Notes under the pieces: generated by a model | What the model was told of the DNA's origin: nothing | Databases searched by the model: none | What the model saw: only the letters and a program-made list of their open reading frames with translations | In this document: positions 33,381-43,805 of the stretch, piece after piece | Position numbering within the stretch: the first letter of the stretch is position 1 | Layout of the letters: the number at the start of each line of letters is the position of its first letter | Made by a program: the position numbers and the translations under genes | Assembly: GCA_964058845.1 (NCBI GenBank) | Contig: CAXKVR010000137.1 | Location: 62,001-126,000 of the forward strand | Length of the DNA stretch: 64,000 nt | From: Carex sylvatica | Taxonomy: Eukaryota; Streptophyta; Magnoliopsida; Poales; Cyperaceae | Direction: 5' to 3'

Positions 33381-34826
33381 TGATAAGTCAAAATTGTATC
33401 TATTGAAACCTAGGGTTAGTTATGTAAATTAAGTCACGTTTTGATTAAATTAGGTTTAATTAGGTTAAAATATCCGAAAGTTCAAGTTACTGCACTAGTT
33501 ATGTTTATTTTACAGGTAATCAAGTATTTGGAGCTTAACGGAGCAAAACGGGTAATTTGTAGCAAGTCAGCACGAAGATTGGAGCAACTGTCAATGCTAT
33601 TGCGGCCCGAAGTGATTCCCATTGCGGCCCGTAACAAAACAAGTCAGAGCCCTTTCATTCCTGCACATTCATTGCGGCCCGTAACCACAATCATTGCGGT
33701 CCGTAATGACTTCTATAGTTTCTGCGCGACAAGGTGTTAACTGCCTCCATTCATTGCGGCCCGCAACCAACTCTACTGCGGCCCGCAATAAGTCGGTTCA
33801 GAGCCCGAATTTGCTATTTTTAGTTATTTATTTAGGATTTGAAGGGGGATTAAAGAGAGAACGGTTAGGGACGAAATTTAGACAGTTTTTAGACAGAAAA
33901 GAAGAGAGAAAAGAGAGGAGAAAAAGGAGAAAAAGGAGGGGAAAAAGAAGATCATTGATCAACCGGTTTTATTGTTTTTCTTTCCTTTGGAACTCTTTAA
34001 ACTCTTTTAATTTCATTTGTGCTTTAGCCATGATTGGCTAAAGGCTTTTCTAGGGTTAATTAGGGCTGTAATTGAAACTTTTGTTATGATTTAGTTGGTT
34101 TTATTTCATATCTTCTTGTTCTTTATTATGATCTATTCTTTAAATTAATTGATTGTGAAGACTTAATCGAAATCACATGAAATCTTATGATTTGGTATTT
34201 GCAATTGAGAAATTGAATATTAAGTCTTGACCATAAAGAATAGGGTATTTGATAGGCTAAGTACCGAGAGGTGACGCGTGTCTTATACGGGCTTCACCCA
34301 ATAGTTTAGGGAATTGTGCCAAGTACCGAGAGGTGACGAATAGCTTTCTAGATAAATTGGGACAGTAAGAACTTAATGACTTTAGATTAGTGTAGCCAAG
34401 TACCGAGAGGTGACGTTTATTCTAATTTGAAGATGGTATTAATATAGAGATATCACTTTGTACCTACAACATCCAACTGTGCCTTCATAAATATAAGATC
34501 AAATTTAACAAACCAATTAATCATGACATTAGTGGATAGGAACCCTAAGAAACCCTAATTTCTCTTACTTGTTTAAAACAAAATTTCGCTTTAAGACTTT
34601 AGTTTAATTCAGTTCAATCACTACCAAATAAAACTCTTAAACAAACAAAACACTTTTTACTTCGCTTTTACTAAATTAAATCGTTAGGTTAGAATTGATA
34701 TTTCGACTTGTCCCTGTGGAGACGATCCCTAAGTACTACTTGACTAGGTTGTTGTATACTTGCAACCAAATTGAGTATAAACTAGGATTTATTACTTGCA
34801 TAAGAGATATAGAAAATATAACATCA
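33381..34826 (+). repeat. 5' LTR of Athila-like element 2
   Basis: 1446 bp. Six motif units of the type ATTGCGGCCCGTAAC / CTGCGGCCCGCAAT lie at about 33600-33790. A triple repeat of AAGTACCGAGAGGTGACG lies at about 34259, 34320 and 34397. The 3' part carries TCCCTGTGGAGACGATCCCTAAG, the counterpart of the phrase near the end of the element 1 LTR. Confidence 0.92.
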
Positions 34827-34832
34827 AGTTTT

Positions 34833-34850
34833 TGGTGCCGTTGCCGGGGA
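34833..34850 (+). other. Primer binding site, tRNA-Asp type (element 2)
   Basis: TGGTGCCGTTGCCGGGGA, six bases after the LTR, matches the tRNA-Asp complement with one mismatch. The mismatch falls at the same position as in element 1 but with a different base. Confidence 0.88.
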
Positions 34851-34986
34851 CAACGGTGAATATTATTTCAGACCTAAGTAATTTAGTTAGTAATTGTTTT
34901 TTAATTTTCTTTTGCTTTCTCTCTCTCTCTCTCATTTTTCAGGTTGAAATCTGGCAGAGGAACCTCCAACCCCGAACGCCACAGAT

Positions 34987-37719
34987 TTGGTTGAGTGGTT
35001 TTCTAGGAAAAGATCAACTCATCTTTTCTACGAGAGAAGAAACAAACACCCGACAAGGGGACCTTTCTTGCACTTAAGCCCACGCCGGTTAGACATGTCG
35101 ACCGGAAATGAAGATATTCGTTTTGAAAACCATCAAAGAGAACGAAATCAGATAGCTAATGAACTTCAACGTTTACGGGCAGCCGCTGTTGAAAGAGAAA
35201 ACAATGAAGCAGCCAATGCCAACCGCCCTTTGAGAGACTTCACAGCACCTAGGGCTGAGGAAATCCACCTTGGCTATACAGCCCCTACTATCAATGCTGA
35301 AGAATATCAAATTCCGCCTGCATGGGTTAGCATGGTGCAGCGTAATCTGTTCCATGGTCTGCTTCACGAAGATGCCACACAACACTTAGCCAATTTTGAA
35401 GAAATCTGCAGCACGATTAAGGTACAAACTGTTTCTCCTGAAAATCTTAAAGTAATGATCTTTACTTTTTCTCTTGCAGATAAGGCTAAAGGTTGGATAA
35501 GGGGACAACGGCCCGAGAACATGAATACTTGGCCTAAGGTGGCAAACGCCTTTCTTAACAAGTTCTTTCCGCCGTCCAAAACAAACTCCTTGCGCCATCA
35601 AATCCATAATTTCCGACAGAAAGGAGATGAAACCATGAGCGAGGCGTGGGAGAGATTTCAAGAACTGCAGAGGTGCTGTCCCCACCATGGGATCGAGGGA
35701 TGGAATTTATTGCAAATCTTCTACAACAGTCTCATGCCACAGGACAAGGGTATGTTAGACGCAGCTGCTGGAGGGAGTCTCATGAATAAAGGGGCTATTG
35801 ATGGATACAAGTTGGTTGATGACATGGCTCTTAACCAAAGCCAATGGCACAACCCTAGGGAGACACCGATGATCATGCAGCGGGAGATGAAAGAGATGAA
35901 TTCGAATCCGAACTTGGCTGCAGAAATTGCCGCTTTGAATCGCAAAATTGATCAAATGAGCGTAAACTCGGTAAACAATTCCTCTTTTCTTCCTTGTTCA
36001 ATTTGTGGTGGTACCAATCATCTAGCAATTAATTGTGGCCTAAGTAATGGGGGTAGTGTTGAAGAAGTTAATGCAATTAACCAAGGCAATTTCGAATCAA
36101 ATAACAATCCTTATGCCAATACTTACAACCCCGGATGGAAAAATCATCCACACTTTTCGTGGAGACAAAATGACCAACCGACCCAAGGTAACTCAAACTA
36201 TAATAGACCAAATCAAGGTTATGGTACCCAAGGGTATGGTTCTAATGTACAACCGAAATCCAATCTTGAATTGATGATGGAGACTTTCATGACAAGTCAA
36301 AATCAAAAGTTTGATGAATTGACCAAAAAGGTAGATATGTTGGTAACCCAAAATAAAATGCTTGAAAACCAAGTTGCACAACAAGCTACACAATTCTCTC
36401 ACCAACCGGGCACCCTTCCGCCAAAACCCGAGAACAATCCCAAGGATGTCAAGGCGGTTAGGCACATGCTTCGCAACGGTACGCAATATGAGGATCCACC
36501 TTTGCCACATAGTGACTACGTGCAACCGCGAGGTGAAGAGACGAGAAGCAATGATGAGCACATCTCCACACATGAGGATTCCGCCTCGAAGGAAACTACT
36601 CCAATTGCACCAAGCGACCATGCGAGACAAGCAAAGCCATCTCAAGATGAGTCGCCAAAGGTAAGTGCACAAGTACCTCTCTACACTCCTCCTCACAAAT
36701 ACGCACCTTTTCCTGGTAGACTTAAGAATGAGAAAACCGACAAACAATTTGCCAAATTTCTTGAACTGTTAAAACAATTGCATGTAAACCTACCATTGAC
36801 TGAGGTAATGACCCAAATGCCGGTTTACACCAAATTTTTCAAGGACATTCTTTCAAATAGGCGTAAACTTGAAGAAGTACAAATGGTATCCTTAGACACC
36901 AACGGTAGTGCCATGGTAATGAATGAATTGCCCAAAAAGTTGGATGATCCGGGTAAATTTTCCATACCATGTTCAATAGGAAGTGTCCAATTCAAACGTG
37001 CACTTTGTGATCTAGGAGCAAGCGTAAGTCTTATGCCAAAGTCGGTGTATGATAGGTTAGGTGTTGGGGAACTTAAGCCAACTAGAATATCTCTTCAATT
37101 GGCAGACCAATCGGTTAAGTTACCTTTAGGAGTGGTAGAGGACTTGCCAATTCAAATTGGAAAGTTCTTTGTACCAATAGATTTTGTTGTGGTTGACATG
37201 GATGAGGACATTCATACACCACTCTTGTTAGGTAGATCATTTCTCAATACAGCAAAAGCTGTAATTTATGTTCATGATGGAATTATAACAATGAATATTG
37301 GTGAAGAAAAATTAAAATTCGATATCAAAAGATCTATGAGATATCCATCTAACGATCAAAGTGTTTTTAGTGTTGATATTCTTGACAGGTTGATAGATGA
37401 AGAGCTTATGAACAACTTGAGGAAGGGTTCCTTTGAGTATTGGATGGATCAGGAGTGCGAACAAGCTCACAAAATGAGCTCTGTTGATAATTTTGCGGCC
37501 CGAAATAAAATCAATTGCGGTCCGCAACATCTTCAGTCAGAGGAGGAAGAAAATTGTAAAATAATTGCGGCCCACAACAACACCCGTTGCGGCCCGCAAC
37601 ATCCTCAGTCAGAACACCTGAATCCACCAGAACTCATTGCGGCCCGCAATGAATCTGTTGCGGCCCGCAATAAACCCTTCCAGAATGATAAGAAGCCTAT
37701 TCTGAGCCCGATTTTTTAA
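34987..37719 (+). CDS. gag-protease polyprotein, element 2 (910 aa, intact)
   Basis: Open from ATG 34987; a second in-frame ATG at 35095 (MSTGNEDIRFENHQ) is an alternative start. The gag domain covers about residues 115-290 with FFPPSKTNSLRHQI near 193 and EAWERFQELQRCCPHHGI near 219. The CCHC zinc knuckle CSICGGTNHLAINC is at about 339-352. An Asn/Gln-rich linker and a coiled segment (TKKVDMLVTQNKMLENQV) follow. The aspartic protease is at about 640-800, with CDLGASVSLMPKS near 675 and LLLGRSFL near 745. The last 75 codons are encoded by the element's palindromic motif, giving repeated AARN and CGPQH peptides. Gag builds particles and the protease would process it. No polymerase follows. The frame is intact and, with near-identical LTRs, indicates recent mobility with enzymes supplied in trans. 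Confidence 0.92.
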   Translation: MVEWFSRKRSTHLFYERRNKHPTRGPFLHLSPRRLDMSTGNEDIRFENHQRERNQIANELQRLRAAAVERENNEAANANRPLRDFTAPRAEEIHLGYTAPTINAEEYQIPPAWVSMVQRNLFHGLLHEDATQHLANFEEICSTIKVQTVSPENLKVMIFTFSLADKAKGWIRGQRPENMNTWPKVANAFLNKFFPPSKTNSLRHQIHNFRQKGDETMSEAWERFQELQRCCPHHGIEGWNLLQIFYNSLMPQDKGMLDAAAGGSLMNKGAIDGYKLVDDMALNQSQWHNPRETPMIMQREMKEMNSNPNLAAEIAALNRKIDQMSVNSVNNSSFLPCSICGGTNHLAINCGLSNGGSVEEVNAINQGNFESNNNPYANTYNPGWKNHPHFSWRQNDQPTQGNSNYNRPNQGYGTQGYGSNVQPKSNLELMMETFMTSQNQKFDELTKKVDMLVTQNKMLENQVAQQATQFSHQPGTLPPKPENNPKDVKAVRHMLRNGTQYEDPPLPHSDYVQPRGEETRSNDEHISTHEDSASKETTPIAPSDHARQAKPSQDESPKVSAQVPLYTPPHKYAPFPGRLKNEKTDKQFAKFLELLKQLHVNLPLTEVMTQMPVYTKFFKDILSNRRKLEEVQMVSLDTNGSAMVMNELPKKLDDPGKFSIPCSIGSVQFKRALCDLGASVSLMPKSVYDRLGVGELKPTRISLQLADQSVKLPLGVVEDLPIQIGKFFVPIDFVVVDMDEDIHTPLLLGRSFLNTAKAVIYVHDGIITMNIGEEKLKFDIKRSMRYPSNDQSVFSVDILDRLIDEELMNNLRKGSFEYWMDQECEQAHKMSSVDNFAARNKINCGPQHLQSEEEENCKIIAAHNNTRCGPQHPQSEHLNPPELIAARNESVAARNKPFQNDKKPILSPIF
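37490..37690. repeat. Element 2 palindromic motif cluster inside gag-pro 3' end
   Basis: Six units related to ATTGCGGCCCGCAAT (near 37493, 37515, 37563, 37587, 37634, 37656) are embedded in coding sequence. The same motif occurs six times in each LTR U3 (33600-33790 and 39420-39612). Confidence 0.88.
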
Positions 37720-37965
37720 GTTTCAACCGCTGAGATCCTTCCAAATTTTTCCGAAACCTCGGAGGATATAACAAAGGTCGAGTTCAAACCTTTGCCACCC
37801 AGTCTTCGCTATGAATATTTGGGGGAAGACAAGATACATCCAGTTAACAGAGAATACGTGCGAGAAAAGTCGGTGGCAACATCTGAAACCGACAAACCTC
37901 GCGAAAATCAACACAAAATGGGGCAATGGGGAGGCCGCCCTCCCGATCCTCCATCCAAGCATTGA
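37720..37965 (+). CDS. Conserved tail frame after gag-pro stop (element 2)
   Basis: Immediately after the TAA at 37717-37719 the same frame stays open for 81 codons to TGA 37963-37965. It encodes VEFKPLPPSLRYEYLG (the sequence that precedes reverse transcriptase in full Athila elements) fused to a Gln/Gly/Pro-rich ending shared with element 1. Stop-codon readthrough would append it to gag-pro. In element 1 the equivalent peptide is in the +1 frame. Conservation of the peptide with many synonymous differences suggests constraint, but there is no independent proof of translation. Confidence 0.5.
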   Translation, partial: VSTAEILPNFSETSEDITKVEFKPLPPSLRYEYLGEDKIHPVNREYVREKSVATSETDKPRENQHKMGQWGGRPPDPPSKH

Positions 37966-39202
37966 GGCCGCGTAGCACCACCACCACCACCACCTTTCGC
38001 CAATAGAGTAGTTCATGTTTCTCCCTATTTACTTTTGTTTATTTTTATGCATTGGGGACAATGCTTAATTTAAGTTTGGGGGATGGGAAGAAATTGTATC
38101 TTTACATGCATGTTTAATTATTTTTCAAAATTCAAAATTTAGGATTTATAACATTGAATTTTTACTTGACCATGAATAAGATTTGTGATTTTGAACTTAA
38201 ATGCTTGAAATTGCAAATTTGTCAAGATGTTTGACGAAGTTATAAAAATAGAGTCTTGTATAATTGGGCTTAATTGTCTAATTAGGCATAAAGTATAAAA
38301 AATCATGTTTAATTTTTGTGTAAATTTTAACGAGTTTTAGGGATATCCTTGGAATAATTTGAAATAACTCCATAAATTGACGAAAAACTTAGTGGAAATA
38401 AAGGTTTACGAAAATGAAAACTTAAAAATTTAAATTTATTTTTTTGAAAATGCAACTTATATGTAGAAAATGAATTTAGAAAGATCGGGATATTCATGAG
38501 TATGATTTAATGCATATGGATGTGTGTATTCATGATAAATTAATTTTTTTTTAAGAAAATAAGATTCCGCTTGCTTATGTTACGGCGATATGACGTACTT
38601 ATAGCAATGAATCATTGACACTTTGCTCCGCTAGTTTGCCCGATAAAGTGACCGGGTTAGCACTAAACATGTGAGTTCGTGTCATGGAAGGGTTGAACCA
38701 TGAGCATGCAAATGCACTTTTGAATTAAAACGGTTGGGTATGGATTAGGTACCCATAACTAACCGGTTTTGTCCTAAGGATAAAGATTTATAGTGTCATC
38801 AAATAAAAGCAACAAAAGAAAAATTAAATTTTGTAAATATCAATACACGATGTCCGCGACTTTCTAACCTAAGCTTGATCCAAGCTTGGGGAATTTTGAA
38901 TTTCCACAAATAAGATTGCATTTTTTGTAACAAATTTAGATAACCAAAGTTTACAAATTCTAAGCCTTTAAGGAAATAAAATAAAAAGTTAGAGTAATCG
39001 AATTGTGGTGTGAAGTATGATTAACCAAGGGTTGAACTTTAGATTTGTAGAAATTTACATTGAGGTTTCTAAACTTTGGCAAGCTCATACAAATTTTACA
39101 ATTTAAAAATGTATATTTGATATAAGGTTAAATTAGAGATCGAATTGTATTTCAAGTTTAGATGTTGCTTGGGGACAAGCAATGTTTAAGCTTGGGGGAA
39201 TT
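37966..39202 (+). other. 3' non-coding region of element 2 with polypurine tract
   Basis: The region is AT-rich, homologous to 23966-25286 and without coding. AAGTTTGGGGGATGGGAAGA near 38077 and the terminal AAGCTTGGGGGAATT (39189-39202) are purine-rich; the latter is the probable plus-strand primer. Confidence 0.7.
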
Positions 39203-40644
39203 TGATAAGCCAAAATTGTATCTATTGAAACCTAGGGTTAGTTATGTAAATTAAGCCATGTTTTGATTAAATTAAGTTTAATTAGGTTAAAATATCCGAA
39301 AGTTCAAGTTACTGCACTAGTTATGTTTATTTTACAGGTAATCAAGTATTTGGAGCTTAACGGAGCAAAACGGGTAATTTGTAGCAAGTCAGCACGAAGA
39401 TTGAAGCAACTGTCAATGCTATTGCGGCCCGAAGTGATTCCCATTGCGGCCCGTAACAAAACAAGTCAGAGCCCTTTCATTCCTGCACATTCATTGCGGC
39501 CCGTAACCACAATCATTGCGGTCCGTAATGACTTCTATAGTTTCTGCGCGACAAGGTGTTAACTGCCTCCATTCATTGCGGCCCGCAACCAACTCTACTG
39601 CGGCCCGCAATAAGTCGGTTCAGAGCTCAAATTTGCTATTTTTAGTTATTTATTTAGGATTTGAAGGGGGATTAAAGAGAGAACGGTTAGGGACGAAATT
39701 TAGACAGTTTTTAGACAGAAAAGAAGAGAGAAAAGAGAGGAAAAAAGGAGAAAAAGGAGGGGAAAAAGAAGATCATTGATCAACCGGTTTTATTATTTTT
39801 CTTTCCTTTGGAACTCTTTAAACTCTTTTAATTTCATTTGTGCTTTAGCCATGATTGGCTAAAGGCTTTTCTAGGGTTAATTAGGGCTGTAATTGAAACT
39901 TTTGTTATGATTTAGTTGGTTTTATTTCATATCTTCTTGTTCTTTATTATGATCTATTCTTTAAATTAATTGATTGTGAAGACTTAATCGAAATCACATG
40001 AAATCTTAGGATTTGGTATTTGCAATTGAGAAATTGAATATTAAGTCTTGACCATAAAGAATAGGGTATTTGATAGGCTAAGTACCGAGAGGTGACGCGT
40101 GTCTTATACGGGCTTCACCCAATAGTTTAGGGAATTGTGCCAAGTACCGAGAGGTGACGAATAACTTTCTAGATAAATTGGGACAGTAAGAACTTAATGA
40201 CTTTAGATTAGTGTAGCCAAGTACCGAGAGGTGACGTTTATTCTAATTTGAAGATGGTATTAATATAGAGATATCACTTTGTACCTACAACATCCAACTG
40301 TGCCTTCATAAATATAAGATCAAATTTAACAAACCAATTAATCATGACATTAGTGGATAGGAACCCTAAGAAACCCTAATTTCTCTTACTTGTTTAAAAC
40401 AAAATTTCGCTTTAAGACTTTAGTTTAATTCAGTTCAATCACTACCAAACAAAACTCTTAAACAAACAAAACACTTTTTACTTCGCTTTTACTAAATTAA
40501 ATCGTTAGGTTAGAATTGATATTTCGACTTGTTCCTGTGGAGACGATCCCTAAGTACTACTTGACTAGGTTATATACTTGCAACCAAATTGAGTATAAAC
40601 TAGAATTTATTACTTGCATAAGAGATATAGAAAATATAACATCA
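39203..40644 (+). repeat. 3' LTR of Athila-like element 2
   Basis: 1442 bp, nearly identical to 33381-34826. Visible differences include GTCACG/GCCATG near the start, one base in the purine run near 39740, and a small deletion where the 5' LTR has GGTTGTTGTATAC (here GGTTATATAC). Confidence 0.92.
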
Positions 40645-40649
40645 GAATT

Positions 40650-41127
40650 ATACAAGGAGAAACATAATTTCCCAAAATAAAAAATAGATACTTCATATTT
40701 GACAAACTAATAACCTTAATTAGTCTCTTATTAATGAATAAGACAGCTCTCCTTACACTTTTGTTTTAATTAAATCCATATAATTGTAGAGAACCTGAAA
40801 TGCCAATAGTGAACAAATTAATTAATAAATTAACCTTAGGAAAATCATGAATATTCTATAACCCGTGCGCTAAAATTTTCAGCTTTGACCAACGCTTGTT
40901 TATTCTTATCTTTTATTTAACAATATCTAACTTTATGGTGGCATTTCATTGTTTTAATTAATTATTACAATTTGCAGCGTGCAGCTGGGTCGAGTCAAAT
41001 AAAATATTTTGATGTTAACGCTATTCATTAGTGAAAAATTGAAAGCTACAATTGAATGCATGTTATATGTCGCCATAATTGAAAATGTAATTAATGAATC
41101 ATATTCCACGCCATCAAGGTATAGACT
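40650..41127. repeat. Intergenic DNA duplicated from the 11.2 kb segment
   Basis: The segment 40868-41065 matches 11235-11415 in order (GCTTGTTTATT, ACAATATCTAACTT, AAAATATTTTG, GAAAGCTACAATT). In the first copy this segment lies upstream of membrane-protein copy B, but no such gene is found here. Confidence 0.55.
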
Positions 41128-42273
41128 AAATTTCCCGATTTTTTTATTAATATCCAAAAAAATTTGAAATTTTAAAAAATAACCAGTTTGTTACTATATT
41201 TCAAAAACTATCCAAACCGCAATTTTTTTTTGCAATTTTATTTAAATAGAAATATTGATAATTTTATTTATTTTTATATTAAAATATTAGAAATATTTAA
41301 TATATTTCTTTGAAAATAGATGAAATACTATATAATTTAATTTATTAGAAAGCCTACTACAAATAATCCGAATCAACATTTTTCATGCCGAATTTTTTGC
41401 TGTTGTAAGTAAAATTAATATATTTCCATATGTGTTATTGAAAAAAAGAATATGCTTAGATTCTCAGTTATTGATCCCGTTTTAAAAGTCACTTCTAGGC
41501 AATATAGAAATTATTGTTATCCTTCTAGTGCATTTAATTTATAAAAAAACAAAAAAATTAAATTATTTAATGATTGGTACTAAAAATAATTCTCAAAATA
41601 GATATAATTTTTTTATAAATTAAATGCACTAGAAGGATGACAATAATTTCTGTATTACCTACAAGTGACTTTTAAACCGGGATCAATAACTGAGAATATA
41701 AGCATATTTATTTTTTTCCAATAACACATAAAGAAATATATTAATTTTTCTTACAACTGCAAAAAATTCGGCATTAAAAATGTTGATCCGGATTATTTGT
41801 AGCAGGCTTTCTAATAAATTAAATTATATAGTATTTTATCTATTTTCAAAGAAATATATTAAATATTTCTAATATTTTAATATAAAAAATAAATAAATTA
41901 TCAATATTTCTATTTTTAAAAAAAACTGTAATTTTTTTTTTAAAACTATTTTTGAATTGTAAAACCGCAAAAAAAATTTGCGGTTTTAGATTTTTTTTTT
42001 TAAAAAAAAAAAACTGTTTTTGAATTGTAAAACCGCAATTTTTTTGTTGTTTTAGGCCTTAAAACCGTAATTTTTTTTTGCAGTTTGAGGCCTTGAAACC
42101 GCAATTTTTTTTGCGGTTTTAGGCCTTGAAGCCACAAATTTTTTTGCGGTTTTAGGCCTTGAAACCTCAAAAAAAATTTGCAGTTTGGGTAGTTTTCGAA
42201 ATCTGGTGCTAAACTGGTTATTTTTTACAATTTCAATTTTTTTTGGATATTAAGAAAAAAATTGGCTAAATTT
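41128..42273. mobile_element. Large foldback element (about 1.15 kb)
   Basis: Nearly the whole interval is one imperfect palindrome centred near 41590. Outer arms are AAATTTCCCGATTTTTTTATTAATATCC and its inverse at 42246-42273. Inner arms include AAGCCTACTACAAATAATCCG / CGGATTATTTGTAGCAGGCTT and TTATTGATCCCGTTTTAAAAG / CTTTTAAACCGGGATCAATAA. No coding and no clear target duplication are seen. The right arm contains a tandem expansion absent from the left arm. Confidence 0.75.
41985..42185. repeat. Tandem repeat in foldback right arm
   Basis: Units of roughly 36-40 bp built from GCGGTTTTAGGCCTTGAAACCGCAATTTTTTT, about four to five copies. Each unit contains its own small palindrome (AAACCGC...GCGGTTT). 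The matching position of the left arm (about 41215) has a single unit. Confidence 0.75.
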
Positions 42274-43000
42274 CATATGGGCCCCCACTCCCCTCCCCTT
42301 CCATTTTTTTTTGTGTGTGTTGTGGGGTGGGGGCTGGGTATTGTTAACCTGTATAGAAGCTCTATATTTTAAATTATTTGAATAACATGCATATTTTTTT
42401 TATAATATATAAAAAACTCAAGCATGTTTTTCAATTTTTTTTTGTCTAATTTGTCTTCTTAAGAAGTTTTCATAAATTATATAAAAAAATGATGACAACA
42501 GATCAATAAAAGATATATACTCCAACAGATTAATTTTAAGTTGAGTCGTCATATTAATTATTTTAGGATATAATGCGGTGTGAATTGTCCAATACTAATG
42601 CAATGAACTAGATTCAACATATAATTAATGAGCCTACAGTTGTGTTAAAAAATGACAAGTTAAGGATATAAGAATAAATATAATACACAATATCCTAAAA
42701 AAAAATTATTCGAATATAGTACATGTAAAATAAAAAAATAATTCTTTGTCTTATAATGCACATAAACATATCAATATTAATAACTTTTTAGAAAGAACAA
42801 AAATTCATCGAACAATTTTAAAATAATTATTAAAATTCGTGAATATATAATCGAAGAATAATTCCAAGTATTATTTAATTTATATATTTGTTTAAAAAGA
42901 TATTACTCACAAATTATTCAATAAAAAGGCTGGAAGACATGCTCCAAATTAAGTCCTCATCAAACATTTATAAATTTTAAAATAACAGCTGCTAATTAAA
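42274..43000. other. AT-rich intergenic DNA
   Basis: No gene or repeat is recognised beyond poly-T and GT-rich stretches (42300-42340). It leads into the AGP array. Confidence 0.35.
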
Positions 43001-43009
43001 GGATGAATT

Positions 43010-43290
43010 AAGCATTAGACAGCTGCAATGCAATACTATGCAACGTGACATATGATATGTCATGCCAGCTATTATTTTCCTGTTTCCAATATTCAATCTT
43101 CCCCATTTTATATACACTGTGCAATAATAGAAATTTGAATGGTAGCCCTCTACATCATTTGTTAATTATACAACTAACGTGACATTAACTAATTACTTGT
43201 CAAGAAGACATGGTATAAACTATAATGTATTCTTTGATGTATAAATAAATAATGCTTTTAAGAAGTCGTTGTCCTTTTGTTTTAGAGAAT
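43010..43290 (+). repeat. Upstream module of the AGP duplication unit (copy 1)
   Basis: The module contains GCTGCAATGCAATACTATGC, ACATATGATATGTCATGCCAG, GAATGGTAGCCC and CTAACGTGACATTAAC, ending in GAAGTCGTTGTCCTTTTGTTTTAGAGA. Homologous modules lie at 47270-47520, 54795-55065 and, partially, 57720-57820, marking the boundaries of the duplicated unit. Confidence 0.7.
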
Positions 43291-43300
43291 AATAAGTTAA

Positions 43301-43604
43301 GAGAATTTCATGCATACCCTTCATTTATTTTGATATTATGTTTTTTTTTTAAATTCATAATATCATATTTATCCTTCTAAAAATTCATAATATTATATTT
43401 ATCCTTCTAAATTTCAAAAAACTGATAATATATATATACAAATGAAAAAAAAATTATTATCTTAATAAAGAGTAAAATGAAAAATTTACAAATGTAAGCA
43501 AAAAGATAGTAAATATGTGAGCTTTCTGAAAACAACAGTTTTGTGAAATACTTAATAAATAGTACAAAAATTAAAAATAATGTAAATTTTTATCTCTAAG
43601 CACA

Positions 43605-43635
<31 letters not shown>

Positions 43636-43800
43636 CATGTTGAACGATTTGAATCAACAGTTTGAACTTTTAAAAATTATATTGTAAGATGTTGTAACTA
43701 TAGAATGTTGTAGATGAATCTCTCCTCATCATATATAGTATTAGAATTTTTAGAACCAAAAGTTCGTAATTTTGAAAATTTTGAAGGCTACTCGTAAAAT
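43301..43800. repeat. Inverted-repeat element upstream of AGP gene 1
   Basis: The left arm GAGAATTTCATGCATACCCTTCA and a degraded right arm near 43780 (TTTTGAAGGCTACTCGTAAAAT) define the element. This copy is longer than its relatives because it carries extra DNA at 43570-43740. The extra DNA includes a TA microsatellite and half of the hairpin-family core (TTTTTATCTCTAAGCACATTTTAATAT). Confidence 0.55.
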
Positions 43801-43805
43801 ATGTC

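Larger units (their letters stand above)
33381..40644 (+). mobile_element. Athila-like LTR retrotransposon 2, pol-less (7.26 kb)
   Basis: LTRs at 33381-34826 and 39203-40644 begin TGATAAG and end AACATCA. The target duplication GAATT flanks the element (33376-33380 and 40645-40649). A tRNA-Asp primer site, an intact gag-protease frame and a polypurine tract are present; reverse transcriptase, RNase H and integrase are absent. The LTRs differ by roughly one percent by eye, so the insertion is young. Its GC-rich motif is TTGCGGCCCGCAA-like, different from that of element 1, although flanking element sequence is clearly homologous. It landed in a MITE-like inverted repeat. Confidence 0.93.

Noticed and set aside
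33441..34041. Open frames in the LTRs of element 2 containing repeated AARN and SLRPVT-like peptides
   Set aside because: They arise from translation of the GC-rich palindromic motif in the LTR, and the frames overlap the promoter region.
36193..36747. 184-codon minus-strand frame opposite gag-pro of element 2
   Set aside because: Antisense to a conserved coding region, with no recognisable features; a shadow of gag-pro.
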